DNA of 64,000 nt. It comes from Isoetes taiwanensis. Lineage: Eukaryota; Streptophyta; Lycopodiopsida; Isoetales; Isoetaceae. A program made the position numbers and the translations under genes. Shown piece after piece: positions 12,629 to 24,683 of this stretch (position 1 is its first letter; each line of letters opens with the position of its first letter). The stretch spans positions 186,001 through 250,000 of the forward strand of contig JAJEKV010000268.1 in the NCBI GenBank assembly GCA_021234155.1, in the 5' to 3' direction. Below the pieces are notes generated by a model. The model had not been told where the DNA came from and searched no databases. It saw only the letters and a list, made by a program, of their open reading frames with translations.

Positions 12629-12945
12629 TTGTTACGCACTAACATCTCTAGTGATAACCAATACACCAAAAATGCGGATCGGGTCCCAACCTTTCCAGGT
12701 TTTATCCCATACCCCATAGACCATATCAATTCTCCCTTCCTCGAGATGCTTGCCCTCAAACATGTGGAACACACCAATGTTGCCACGAGGAATTGAACCT
12801 TAGCTTTGATACCAAATATTACGCACTAACATCTCTAGTGATAACCAACACACCAAAAGGGCGGATCCTTCAAGGAAATCGTTATCCAATGGGCCCCAAC
12901 CTTTCCAGGCTTTATCCCATACACCATAGACCATATCAGTCCTAC
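12629..12945 (-). mobile_element. Remnant of a minus-strand LTR retrotransposon with PBS
   Basis: About 110-130 bp beginning TTACGCACTAACATCTCTAG occurs at 12629-12745 and again at 12817-12945. Next to the second copy, minus-strand bases 12815-12804 read TGGTATCAAAGC, a plant-type initiator-Met-tRNA primer-binding site. This looks like the end of a 5' LTR with its PBS, followed after only about 70 bp by another LTR piece, as if the body was deleted. No coding sequence remains. Confidence 0.6.
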
Positions 12946-13110
12946 AAAGAAATCCACTAGCATGGAGTAGACAACATAAGACATGCCTCAGGATTGATAT
13001 CAAAAGGAGACTTAATAGTGTCCCAAGCAGCAAGCAACCCATTTAGAAAGATGTGAAGTGAATTGTATTATTTCGTCTTGTCAGACCCAGATCTATAAGA
13101 CAGATTACAT

Positions 13111-14884
13111 CTAATAAAAAAACTTATCCAAAACAAGAAATCTTGTCATCTGGCAATCATCGAGTAACTCGCCTTCACTCTCCTCTTTCTCATCTCCACT
13201 AGATTCAATAGCATGTTTAATTGCTACATCCCTTAAGTCCAACATATCAATCAGAAAGCTACCCACCGTGGAGGCTGGCATGTCAAAAAATTGTTGCAAA
13301 TTGGATATGGCAAAACCAAACCTATCCCGCAGAGCTTGATATGCTAGGCAGTGTATTATTGTATGCTCTTTGTCCTCTACTTCGTCTGAGCCACATGCTC
13401 GGCATGTTCGATACTCTCTCTGGATGTTGTACCATCTGCCAACTTCTACACTTAAATGGTGTGCACCTAAACGCATCCTGCAGATAGCATGTCGTTTTTT
13501 CACGGAGATGCTCTCATTTAAATAGTTCATTGCCTGGAGCGTTGGATTCATCTTTTCCCTATATCGCCGCATTTTAATACCAAGGGTGTGCCAAATTCTT
13601 CCTCGGATGGTCTCTTTTATCCAGTCCCGGATCCGGTCCTTATTGCGTGCCAAGTCTTGGATGTGAATGCCCCATTTTCTTAACCAAGTCATTCCATCTG
13701 CATACCAACCTTTCTCTATTGTCGCATTCAATGCCAGTCTCGGATAGCTATCTTCTTCCAATCCTCCTAGCTTGCTAAGGTATGTTAGAAAACGACATAG
13801 TTCACACTCTAACTGCATCATATCACATTCTGCCAAGTGCATGGCATATGGCATCTGCATTTTAACCCCAAAGCTCAGTGTGTAAAAACTTCTTTTGTAC
13901 CCTTTCTATCTGTTGCTAGAGTTCTAGTGATAACCCAGGACCCCAGACCTCACAGTCATATAGCACCATCGTCTGTACTACTGTCTTGAACATCATCCTT
14001 TTTAGATGGAAATTCCAAATATCTGCCTTTAGGCATTTCTTTTGCATAGAAAATAGTGCCTTTAGTCCCCCCTTGACTCTTTGCTCGACTGTTTGACTCC
14101 ATCTGAAGTGCTTGTCCACAATGAGGCCTAGATATTTATAGGAGCTAGTAATCTCGACTTCTTCCCCTTTGTAAGAGAAAGCATAATTCTTATCTAGATT
14201 GGTTCCAAACAGCACTATCTTGGTCTTCTCCAAATTGACTTTCATTCCTGTTGCATCACAAAAGGCCGCTAATGTGTCCATGTGTCTCTGCATCCTCTCT
14301 TTGCTTCTTGACAACAATACAATGTCATCTGCGTATAATAATAAGCGGATTACAAACCCTGCAAGTAATACCCCATCTCCTCCGTGTGTGCATATCCACT
14401 GCTCTAGGTCATCTATAAAGATGCCAAATGGCGTAGGCGACAGAGGGTATCCTTGCTTAACACCCGCATTGCTCTGCACCTGCACATCACTTAGATCAAA
14501 TGGAAAAGATAACTTTATTAAAACCTTCTCATACAGCAATTTTACTGCATCCCTTAGCTGCTTAAGCACATTGATTCTTTCCAGACTTTCCCATAAACTA
14601 CCCCTATGCACCATGTCAAATGCCTTAGTGAAATTTATAAAGCTTGCAAACAATGGTTTTCTTGTCCCCTTTATTGTATCTATCATGGCCCGGAATGTCA
14701 CCAAGTGATCCGTGGTACATTTTTGTGGTCTAAAACCAGCTTGTTCTTTAGCACACACATCATGCTTTTCAGTCCATGCACTAATCTTGCTCTCAATAAT
14801 ATTGGCAAACAACTTTGCCAAAAGATTGCTAACCATAATCATGCGATAATTGTTCGGCTCACGCTCATTTCCAGCCTTATGAAT
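13111..14884 (-). pseudogene. LINE B: 5'-truncated reverse transcriptase, two frames
   Basis: The relic begins abruptly with a HKAGNEREPNNYR-like sequence at about 14884, so the endonuclease is missing. It continues with NLLAKLFANIIESKI, QAGFRPQKCTTDHL, FTKAFDMVHRGSLW, AGVKQGYPLSPTPFGIFIDD and the catalytic LLLYADDIVLLSRS, up to 13916. After one frame change near 13900, the C-terminal part (13860-13111) carries a CRACGSDEVEDKEHTIIHC zinc-binding block. The same RT blocks occur in LINE A with clear similarity. The catalytic YADD is intact. Confidence 0.88.
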
Positions 14885-16640
14885 AGGAGAGAATCACTAG
14901 AATACAGATATAATAAAGCAAAGCCCAAGGAAATAGGGGCTTAATGTGGTTTTATAAAATGGAAGACAATGCTGAATCAACTGATCAGCAACCTCAGGCC
15001 AGGAGAATCATCCTTACCAATGAGAATCCTCGAAATAAAAGTTGATAGCGTCACCTTACTTTGGAGGTAAAAATCTAATATTTCAAGATCACCAAATTGC
15101 TGTGTCTAATGTGCTTTGCCTAAACTACCTTGACCACAACTCCTACCTCATTGCCACCCCAAATAAAATCCCGATGATACGACATCTCCTCCATCTTACA
15201 CTAAGGATCTAATAGAATAGGCGCCATGTAAATATTAATATTACTAAGATCAGATTTAGCCACAATGATTCTTTCGAACATGGATAGTTTAGCTGTATTC
15301 AACCAAAATAAATGCTTTTGTAACCCTCTAATAATTTCATCCCAAGCATCTGAAGTAGACACATGTATTCCAACATGGATACCAAGTAACTTCGTGGTAT
15401 TGCCATGCAAAAGCATCTTTCATGGATAGTCCAAAATACAGGGAGGGATGGGACTGTCCAAGTCCACAAAGCAGTACATTTTTGTCAATAGTCCAAAATA
15501 CAGGGAGGGATAGGACTGTCCAAAGTCCACAAGCAGAGTAAATTTTTGTCAACAGTCGAGAACTCTTGGTGCTAAGGAGAATATGTCTAACAATAGTTTG
15601 GCATTGCGAAAATTTTCAGCCTCCGCAATTAGGAACAAAAAAAGTGCCATCAGCATATTGATTACTACCACTTGAGAACTATCATCCATTGGCAGACCTT
15701 TGATGATGCCTTGGGTGGCCACTGAGAAAAGCTGGGATAATATTTCTGCCACAATTGTGAAGAGCAAGGGTGTTAAGTGACAAACTTGCCGAATTTCTAT
15801 ACCCATTACAAAAATATCAGATGACTCAAGTAGACCTTGCTGACGTATGGAGCTTCGTGACATTTCTTGTAAATGGCTCCTCAAACCTAGGAACAAGAAG
15901 ACACTTCTCCAAGAAACCCCAATCAACATTATTGTAAGCTTTAGCAAAATAAAACTTAAGATACACCGCTCTATGACTATGTAACTGGGTCCAATATATT
16001 TCCTCATATGCAGCAGCCGCATTGTTGAGAATATATCAACAAGGGAGAAAGCCAGATTGTGTTGAAGCAATGTAACCAGTCAGAAATAGCCTTGGGTTCC
16101 TTGCTCTTTAGAGTGCGGGAGATGCACATGCGTTCAAAATCTTATCAAGGCACCTAAGCCTTTGGAAATCACATAAAGCATCATATACGTCATCCTCCAA
16201 CCAGTCCCAGCATTTCTGAAAGGATTCATTTCTGAAAGGATTCAATGGGAAAGCCATCAAGACCAGGGCATTTATCATTTTTTAAGAAAGTCGTTGCACC
16301 ACTTCAGAGCTTCGATCGCTTCTATCTCTTTCCAACTCGACCATATTAAAGTCTCCAACCAGCAACCATGCAACATTTTGCCCAAGCTGAAGAATTTTAC
16401 TCCTCATAAATGCCTACAAAGCACCACGCTGACGAGGTCTATTATGAGCATATACATTTATCATACCCCATTCTTGACCCTTATCTTTCTATTTGATTAT
16501 TATCCACCACCCAAACCTATATGTTTGAGTAAAAGTGACATTCACAGAGGACTTCCACACCAGCCTTAGAAGCATTAGCAGCAGAGACTAAGACATTATA
16601 GTCACGTAGCTGCTTTATGTACGTTTTTGTCGATGTCCTC
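14885..16640 (-). mobile_element. LINE C relic, left copy: L1-type endonuclease and RT fragments
   Basis: In broken minus-strand frames one sees INVYAHNRPRQRGA and WLLVGDFNM near 16460-16340 (endonuclease). An RT block follows (RQVCHLTPLLFTIVAEILSQLF near 15780, then a QYADGT-like remnant of the YADD box near 15655), and then IIVAKSDLSNINIYMAPILL near 15260. The middle is deleted. A 16-bp tandem duplication at about 16214-16245 is absent from the right-hand copy (46112-47850). It is an L1-clade relic distinct from LINEs A and B. Confidence 0.7.
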
Positions 16641-18237
16641 TGCTTCTTTCAAGTGCTGGGGAAGTCTCGATAGCTGTTGAGGGTGGTCCGTGTCTATGAA
16701 GCATAGATTCAGGTCATCTAGAGCAGGCTTTGCCACTTGGTCTCTTGCCACGTACATTACCAACACAAGGCTCTAAAGCTCTCGAACTCTAGATGTTGAC
16801 TCAGACTTCACTTTGGGGTCCTGGTACGCTCCTATCCACACTCGACTACCACCATCTATCATTTTCATTGCATCCAAGCACTCATTCAAATGTTCTGGAT
16901 TGATGAATATCATGATCCAATATAGTCGTTACCCTGTTAATATATTGATCTGATCCGAAAAAAATTGATAGTTCCCCACCACCCATTTCTTGAGGTTCCT
17001 GAAATCACATCCAACAAAATGTGCCGATGTATTCACGACATTGACACACATCCCTAGTGGACTGACAATGTAGCACTTGAATGCTTTAGAACCCTCCTCA
17101 ACGGATCCACACAGATACTCATTTACCTTAGCGATTAGAGTTTCAGGAAGGTTCTCTTTCTCGACTTCTTTCTCTCATCCAATCAATCGATACGCTTAGC
17201 AAATATTAGCATCAGGTTCTCTTTAAATATGGGATGAGTCGTAATTGTTCGGTCTCATGCATGTAGCGACAAAGAACATTCTTCGGTTTCAAGCCTCGAC
17301 GCCGCACCTCCGCCCGTTAGTAGCGGCAGCCATAAGAACAAGAAAAAAACAAGCTGCAATGTTCACATAATCACTTCCTTTTCCACTAAGTGATGGCTTG
17401 GGGACCTTAGCATATGATCTGGGCTATTTCCCTCTTGACTTTGAATCTTATCACCTCGTCTTGAAAACGGATGTGAGAATGCTCTTTCATGGCTAACAGT
17501 GTTTCGAACTTAAGCTCCATCCCTTGGCATAACACAGCTCGCACGGTCTCTTTGTTGTACCTACGTCTTCCTACTCCTGCCCTATTCAACAGGCCTTGAC
17601 TGTGAAGACTTGGTGTGAAGCCCGAAGGAGGGGTGAGCAGCTGATGGGGACAGCATAAGCGAATGTGTCTAAGCCCAGCCCTGAATGTGGATCGATTAGC
17701 CTCTGGCCTATGGGCACGTCGAAACCGCATGATTCACCAGGGTAGAGCACAACCCAGATCGGCATAGGTTAGGTGCCATTAATGGAACACGGTAAGCCCA
17801 CTCACTTCTTTCAGGTATCTTAATAGCGCATGCTTAATAGTGCCAATCTTCCTCAACTCTTTATACACGGGTTTTCATGACCGCCAAGATAAGCCTTCTC
17901 GGGCCTTGATGAATGTGGTACCTGTTATAATCTCCCTCAATAATCTCTGCAAGTCCATAGGGTGTATGGACTTCAATGGCCGACATGAATTATTTGTGAA
18001 CATCCTTAGACGATCTTTAACTTCAATGCTGTCACTATTCTCATCCTTTAGTTGATCCTCGTAGAAGAATTGAGCAACCTGTATGCACATATTCCAAATT
18101 GGTTCGTCAAGATACACGAAGTAATCATAGTCTCGCATGCTAGCCTTTTTTAGACTTTGCTTCGATATAGCTACCCAGTCCTGCAAAACATAGATATTGT
18201 AAGACAGGATGCAAATATAGAAAATTTTTGCAGACAA
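16641..18237 (-). pseudogene. Gene relic X, left copy, unrecognised
   Basis: Several minus-strand open pieces (18237-17875, 17730-17407, and fragments to about 16650) probably represent exons of one transcription unit reading away from gene Y. The best-preserved peptide contains DYDYFVYLDEPIWNMCIQVA and a following Glu/Asp-rich segment. I recognise no domain. The same pieces recur at 47851-48607 and 55531-56427, where an insertion splits them. It could be a host gene fragment or part of a DNA transposon. Confidence 0.4.
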
Positions 18238-18750
18238 GGCCCCAAATTGGGCGCCCGCCCGATTTGGTGTGGTAGGGTGCCCAAACTCTATGTTTGTCTA
18301 CGTGTTGCAAAGGACCTTAGTAAGCAAGACATGGTTCCAAATTGGGCGAGTGTAAATTACCTTGCAATAAAAAGCCCCGGGAGGGGGAGGGGGGGAAGGG
18401 GGTGCCCAATTTGGAGGAGACAGGACTGGTCATAGCCATTTGTGATCCAAATGGAGCAATCGCCCAATTTGGAGGCGACGATTTTCGACAAAGGGTTTAT
18501 GTGAAGTAGACAAGCAACTAGTTTGATGCAGACACGGCCCCATATTGGGCGCCCGCCTGATTTCGCGTACTAGGGTGCCCGAACTGCATGTTCCTCTACG
18601 GGTTGCAAAGGATAGGGGTGTAAAATCGCTAGTGGGGTACAACTTTGGCTAAGCGTTTAAGCACTTTAAGTGCTGAAACTCGCGGACGCCGAAGCTCGCC
18701 ACGCCCTTCTCCCTCCTTTTCCCTCGGGCTTAAAACTCGGATCGTGTTTC
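18238..18750. promoter_or_regulatory. Divergent spacer with five copies of a GCCCAATTTGG motif
   Basis: CCAAATTGGGCG or its complement occurs at 18241-18252, 18337-18348, 18404-18414, 18462-18472 and, with one change, 18537-18550. Both orientations are present. The spacer lies between relic X (minus) and relic Y (plus). The cluster is kept in the right-hand copy near 56411-56715. It could be a shared bidirectional promoter or a set of transposase-binding repeats; the sequence alone does not decide. Confidence 0.5.
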
Positions 18751-20056
18751 ATCGTTTGACGATGGAGGCATGGAGCTGCGGATGATTTTCACAAAGATCG
18801 AGGTCTCAGGTAATTCGGGGTGAAGCCCCATGAGGAAGAAGCTTGGTTGGAAAATAATGTCACGGATCGAGATTGGGATTCCGCTTTGGACAAATAAGTT
18901 GAACAAGGGAAAGATAAAATGGCACTGCAAAGGAGCATCTTCAAGAGAAGTTGGAAACACTAAAAATCTACAAGAATTGTCACAACAAAGAAGTAAGAAA
19001 GCAACCGCCCTTGCTTTTGGCGCTTGAAAATTGCACTAGATCAATACTTGCACTTGAGGAACACAAAGTAAATCGGGCCGCATTTGTCGTGCAATGCCAA
19101 AGATACCACAACAATAGACAAGTAAAAATAGAGGGAGATGTTGTAGCACATGTTAGGAAAAACTGAAATGAAGGCAAAGTTAAAGGTGGCGCTTGGATCA
19201 AATGAGATCAGTGCATGTGCTGAAAACATAAAACCTTAGAGAATGCAAAGACAGAGATTGGAAAATCAGTTTTACTTATCACAAAGAATCGGAAGCAAGA
19301 GGGAAGTGAGCTGAAAGGCAATGAGAAGGCCTCCTCAATTACGTAAAATGATGTTGGAAGAGGCTGAAAACAGCTTTTAAGACAGCCACAAATGATTTGG
19401 CTACAAAACAGAGGAGTTCAAGCTTAATCCAACATGTGAGTTGGAGGCGTAAATTAAAGATTTGGAGCGATCGTCCGTGATGGAAACTTGGCACGTGAAC
19501 AAGGTACAAAAAGCAATGAACCCTACATCTGTTAATGAGCAGGTCAAACGTAAACTCAAACTTGAGGAGGAGTTAAAAGTTCTCAAGAAGAACAGAGACT
19601 TCTCGTGATTTCTACATAAACAATTTGTGGAAGCTGAAAATAGATACTCCCGCAACATTTAGCATCTCTACTATTATCTGAGATAAGTTGTTAGTGGAAG
19701 ATCCATTTTATACATGTTCGGCATATGGTCCTGAATTCACTAAAGCTTCTGTTAAGTTTAACATGAATTGCCAACATGAGTATCATATAGCTTGTTGTTC
19801 ATTGTTGAGAGGAGGACAATGTATTCATGGTTGCCCCGAAAGGTGCCGAGGGTGTATTTGACGAAGCTAGGTTTTGGCCATGTTGCGTGTGCTTCAAATA
19901 GTACACCAAAAAAGGATGTGTTAATCCGTCCTGCAATTGAGGTCTCACCGTTCAGGGTTCAAAGAAGGACAATGGTGCCATTTGAAGATGCACAACACCT
20001 GCAAAGTCCTATAGGAGTACAGTCAATTGTGACTGATTTGAATGAAACAGCAGAAC
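18751..20056 (+). pseudogene. Gene relic Y, left copy: coiled-coil plus zinc-finger protein, cut by the gypsy LTR
   Basis: The plus-strand frames contain the same coiled-coil protein that is better preserved at 56890-57838, followed at about 19710-20056 by a Cys/His-rich block with HEYHIACCSLLR and QCIHGCPG. This left copy has many small shifts, nearly all at CAG or CTG. It ends at 20056, where the gypsy 5' LTR begins; the uninterrupted continuation is visible at about 60310. Function unknown. Confidence 0.5.
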
Positions 20057-20916
20057 TGTAGAAGGAATAATTTGTTCAAAATTGTGCATTTTGGGTGAAA
20101 ACGTGATCAAAGGAGCAATGCCATGTGATCTTATCATGTTAAGTTTCATAAAACGGGTCATATTAGCATGTTGGGATGTTATTTGAAGTTATAAACCTTG
20201 TAGGGGTTATATTAATTTAATGGTTGAAGAAAGGGTTGTTATTAAAATAAAATCAATATGGAGATTGAGATGATCTAAGGGCTAAGAACAAAAGCCCTAT
20301 TTCGAATTGAAAAGGCATGAAGGCCAAAAAAGGGTCACGGTTGCAAGGAGGAGCCGATCAGGGAAGAGAGGAGCGGAGATAGAAGAGCAGCCAGCGGATT
20401 TGAAAGGGCAGGAATGGATCAGGTAGGGCAAGGGATTCTGCGAGAGAAATCGGATTAGGAGCAGACCATCACTTGGAGCGGAGGAGCGGCATTGAAAGCA
20501 CGGCAAGGTGGGCAATCCTTCCGGCCGAATCCTGGCCGAGAATCTTGAAGGATCATGAAGAATCCTTGTTAGTCCGCCAAGATTTCCGGAGTTCTTGCAT
20601 TTGTGCGATTCGAGAGATAAGTCCATCAAGTATTCTCGTTATTCAATTTTAAAACTGCGTGAATATGGTTCGGTTATCAAATGTCCGTGATTATAGCTTA
20701 TCTTCGAGAAATGTTGTTGAATATTTTGTGTATTCATGATCTGATCATTATCATATTACTTGTTATGAAATGTCTCCTGTGAATCTTTAAATCCTTATCG
20801 CTATATATCTGGATACCAGGGTTCAATTCCCCCTGGTATTGATAATGAATTATCTGCTTGGCTATATTGTTCCTACACATTTTAAAACCGTTTACATGTT
20901 TGGTGGCTTCGCCCGG
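20057..20916 (+). repeat. Gypsy 5' LTR
   Basis: 860 bp, aligned along its whole length to 45208-46094. It interrupts gene relic Y after CAGAAC. Near its end is a hairpin, ATACCAGGG-TTCAATT-CCCCCTGGTAT (20814-20840), that mimics a tRNA T arm. The differences from the 3' LTR are concentrated at CAG/CTG sites. After the LTR, about 260 bp of leader precede gag; no convincing tRNA primer-binding site was recognised there. Confidence 0.88.
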
Positions 20917-21174
20917 ACCAGGCTTAGAGTGAGCGAGATTATCTCTTGCATAAACTTTGCATCTGGAAAGAACCGGGAATGATTAGTAATTATTATTTGC
21001 TTGTCTGAATAATTGCTTGCATACTTGCTGCTGAATAAATTATGATAAAAGATTGAAAGAGGGAAAAACTTCACTGGGAATAGTAAATGGGGATTGAAGC
21101 GCCATGCTAAACAGAAGAGCGAGAGTGCCACTGTTATAGATGGGACATGCCACCCATAATAAAACCTGTGATGT

Positions 21175-22720
21175 ATGAATCCATTATTCACTAAAGAGCA
21201 AAGAGAGAAGCAAGCTCAATTAAGGCAAGAGAGATATAATAGACGCCAGCAACAACAAGAGGAGGAAGATCTTCAGTTAAAAACACTATTCCACAGGACT
21301 AGCCATTCTGAAAATCACAGTTCACAAAATACACAAAATATGAGCACGTCAACTGTTAAATCAGCCCGCATGCGCTGTGGCACTTTTAGTGGTCAGGTAG
21401 GAGAAGACCCTGATGCACATGTTAGCCATTTTCTTACGGCGAGTGAGGCAAATCAAGAGAATACAAACACAGAGCGATTAAGATGGTTCCCAGCCACGTT
21501 GATGGGTGGAGCTTCAGAGTGGTATCGCCATTCATTGAAGAATACCACTTATGCTAATTGGAAGGAATTGGAAGAAGCATTTCTAGAAACTTTTAGACCT
21601 GCAGGGTTTATAGATAGACTGGATGATGAATTACAAGACTTCACTATGTTGCCAAACGAGTCTATTCAAAGTTATGTTAATAGATTTTCGTAGACTCTTG
21701 GGTAAGAAACCTAAACCACCGTGATGTCGAATATCGATTAGATGGTTTACTAAAGGACTTCCTAGCCACATGAGCTTTTATGTAAAAATGCAGTCCCTCG
21801 CCCTTAGAAGCAAACAATTAAAATTGCATCCCAACTAGAACCGGCGGGGATGAATTATATAAGAAACCCACAAATGAATGCTAATCGACAAGCATCCCTA
21901 GTTTCTATGCGCCAATGGGGCAAAGTGTCGCCGCTACACCTAATATTCCGCATACATACATGTCCATTATGCAGCCCCTCAATTAGTTGATTATAGTAGA
22001 ATGCCTTATGCAGCAACTTCTAGAGGGTTGGTGCAGCCAAGAAATAGCTCCAAATCAGCCTCCTATATCTGATCTTCAGACAACTATTAGGCAAACTATT
22101 GATGAGGTCTTGAAAAAGGAGTTGAGTAAGCAATTATCCGCAATTAGAACACCTCGTAATTTAGAGCCCAAGCCCCGTGAGAAATGTATGGTGTGTTCAA
22201 TATCAAGGTTATGGTCATTTTCCCAATGAGTGTCCTTTGACCAAGCCTAGGACATGGTGCAATTATTGTTGTAGGAGTAACCATAATGATAATGATCAAG
22301 TATTTCCAAAGAAGATAGGAGAGTTGATCCAAATGAGAACAAATGTGAGACCGTTGTCTCAAAACCGCCTAGCACCCCTAGCTATTATATCCAACCCGCT
22401 TATGGTAGATGGTGGACAAATGCCGCCATTAGTTCCTCGCTTTTATGTCGCTAATCCATCTACACAAGGGAGAAATAATACACCCAATAGGTTCTCAAGG
22501 CCAACACCAAGACAATCATCCCAACAACCTATTAGATGTTTCGGATGTCGTGAAGAGGGACACATAGCTCCTAATTGTCCCAATCCACCTAAAAAGAAGT
22601 AGGTTTTGAACTCGTGTGTGGCATTTGCAATACCCGTGGGTTACACTCACAAGATAGGTGTCCACATGTATTGTCACCGCGATCTATGGAAAAACGGATC
22701 TAAGGGGAAAGAAAAATCCT
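21175..22720 (+). pseudogene. Gypsy gag: capsid and zinc knuckles, frameshifted
   Basis: An ATG at 21175 opens a 172-codon frame with a Gln/Arg/Glu-rich start and the retrotransposon-gag core (FLTASEANQENTNTERLRWF, GGASEWYRHSL, ETFRP). After shifts, Cys/His knuckles follow: a damaged one near 22190 (the second Cys is Tyr), a CNYC-type one near 22260, a good CCHC, CFGCREEGHIAPNC, near 22540, and CGICNTRGLHSQDRC near 22620. Four knuckles in a row is more than usual for plant gypsy gag. Capsid packaging of the element RNA is the family role. Confidence 0.82.
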
Positions 22721-23179
22721 TGACTCTAATTTATGTGAACCCATAGAGGAAAACTCATGCCCTATCTATCGATGCAATTAAATCCTAATAATCGAGAAGG
22801 AGTAGACGCGTGTGAGATTTGAAAAGCCCGAATTCTTAGGGATTGGGTGACACCCAAAACACACCCCAAGAGACTTTGCATGACACACCCACATTTAAAG
22901 AACTTAAAGGCATTATGGATGCAGGAAACTCCTCTTTTCCAAACGAAAGAGTCCGAGAGCAACTTAGGAAACCAAGGAGTAGAAGGAAGTACAAGAAAAT
23001 TTCAAACTTTCTAAAGACATGCCTACTTATGATATATTGGCTGATTTAGGGCAATATTAGACCCACTATCACTTTTGCAAATTGTTGTCTTTATCCCTCC
23101 ATGTAGAAAGGAAGTGGCTGCGGCTCTCACGATTGCAAAAAGGACGATTCATTAATTCCATATGGCCTTCTTTGTTTGA

Positions 23180-23795
23180 TATGAAATCACCATCCTGTGC
23201 ATGTTGTTATAGGGGATTTAGGGCTAGATTCTCGCTGTGATTGATTGGCCGGATCCGAGTTAACATTATGCCGTAAGAAACTCTTCAAGATTAGACCCAC
23301 CGCACTTGTTCCTCGCTTTATTTTAGGGTAAGGATGGTCGATCGTAGACGAAAGTAAAACCTTTAGGCATGGTTCTATGTGGATTATGTAGTTCAAAGCT
23401 ACCACCATGGTATGTTCTTATCCATTATTATTAGGCCGACCATGGTTGTTGCAGCCGAGCAATACACCATTGGCATAGAGGATTTTTAGTTGTTGGTGAT
23501 GGAAATAATAGGGTGGAAATTACAAAGGAGTGAAATGCCAAAAGTCGCTGCACAATTTGAAGTAGAATCTGATTCAAAGTGGACGATGATAGTGATAGTA
23601 GTGATGACGATTATAATGCGATAGTGCATATGCGAATGTAGCATCATCTAGTGAGCCACAAGAAGATATGACCTTGAAAGAAGAAGGTGTGTACCTGGAG
23701 TTAATGATGACGCGGTTGTAGATCTGGAGGATACAATTCTAAATTTCATGGGTGTTATAGATGTTAACCAAGTTGAAGTGGAGAAAGAATGTGAG
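23180..23795 (+). pseudogene. Gypsy protease region and acidic linker, decayed
   Basis: Broken frames around 23410-23440 read CSYPLLLGRPWL, which matches the end of retropepsin domains in plant Ty3/gypsy elements. The catalytic DTG/DSG box was not located. Toward 23760 the frame becomes NQVEVEKECE and runs into the polyglutamate array. The segment from 23685 onward is repeated at 38605. Confidence 0.6.
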
Positions 23796-23957
23796 GAAGA
23801 AGAAGAAGAAGAAGAAGAAGAAGAAGAAGAAGAAGAAGAAGAAGAAGAAGAAGAAGAAGAAGAAGAAGAAGAAGAAGAAGAAGAAGAAGAAGAAGAAGAA
23901 GAAGAAGAAGAAGAAGAAGAAGAAGAAGAAGAAGAAGAAGAAGAAGAAGAAGAAGAA
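23796..23957 (+). repeat. (GAA)n array, left
   Basis: About 54 GAA units continue the gypsy coding frame as polyglutamate. The Penelope-like composite insertion begins directly after it. The array and the preceding 110 bp are repeated at 38605-38914. Confidence 0.95.
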
Positions 23958-24149
23958 TATTCTCTTTGAATCTTCAAATCTTCAAACCTTGAGAACTTGC
24001 TCTTGAGTGAGTTCATACTGCAAGTTATGCAACCTAAGTTTGATCATGAGCATCCATGAGCATCTGAGAAGCTGAAGAAAGAAAAAATAATTATGGCAGG
24101 TTGCCTTAGAAACTGTTGATGAATGTTGTTAAAAATTTGGGGAACATGA

Positions 24150-24345
24150 CATCTCCAAATGTTGTGGAGCCATGGGAAACCATGGGGCATATGAGTATAT
24201 ACATATATACCTTACAAGATGGAACATTTTAAGTACTATGGGTTAAGGACCAAATGTTGTGGAGCCATGGGAAACCATGGGGCATATGAGTATATACATA
24301 TACCTTACAAGATGGAACATTTTAAGTACTATGGGTTAAGGACCA
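24150..24345. repeat. Tandem duplication of about 95-98 bp
   Basis: A unit containing AAATGTTGTGGAGCCATGGG and ACTATGGGTTAAGGACC occurs twice in direct succession with very few differences. Farther on, TGGGCTGC(T/C)AAGGCTGGTTCC recurs at about 24870 and 25030, and a block with CTAAGGTAGATAT recurs at about 25120 and 25310, so the region is built from repeated duplications. Confidence 0.8.
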
Positions 24346-24611
24346 TGCTAAGAAGCAAAAACGCAATATGAGCTACTACAAGATTGTTTCTAAGGTTGTT
24401 TCTAAAGTGACCATCTTAAAATGCAAAAAAATGCTTAAAATGCATGTTGGAAATGATGGAAATTCTAATGATACTTCATAAAGGGCAAGTTATTAACGAT
24501 GTTTGTAATTTCTAAGTTGGGCCTATGGACCCCATGGGGTTGCCAAATGCATATGATGCTAGCTTGTTCATGATTCTCCTAACTTAGAAGCAAAAGGTTC
24601 GATTTTACAAA

Positions 24612-24683
24612 AATGCCTCTAGCAAGATTTGAACTCTAGTCTACATGGTTAAAGCAGAGGCCTTTAACAGACTGGCTAACTTA
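24612..24683 (-). other. Degenerate tRNA-like sequence, possible SINE head
   Basis: On the minus strand there is an A-box-like TTAGCCAGTCTGTTA and, at tRNA spacing, a B-box-like AGTTCAAATCT. A weak anticodon stem TCTGC/GTAGA closes a 9-base loop, which is too large for a working tRNA. It is therefore a tRNA pseudogene or the head of a tRNA-derived SINE. Confidence 0.45.

Noticed and set aside
23748-24016. Poly-Glu, poly-Lys and poly-Ser ORFs at the GAA arrays (also 26548-26854, 38657-39008)
   Set aside because: Apart from the gypsy polyglutamate frame, they are six-frame readings of a trinucleotide repeat.
24150-24345. Tandem repeats as a CRISPR array
   Set aside because: Two long adjoining units without spacers, in a plant nuclear context.
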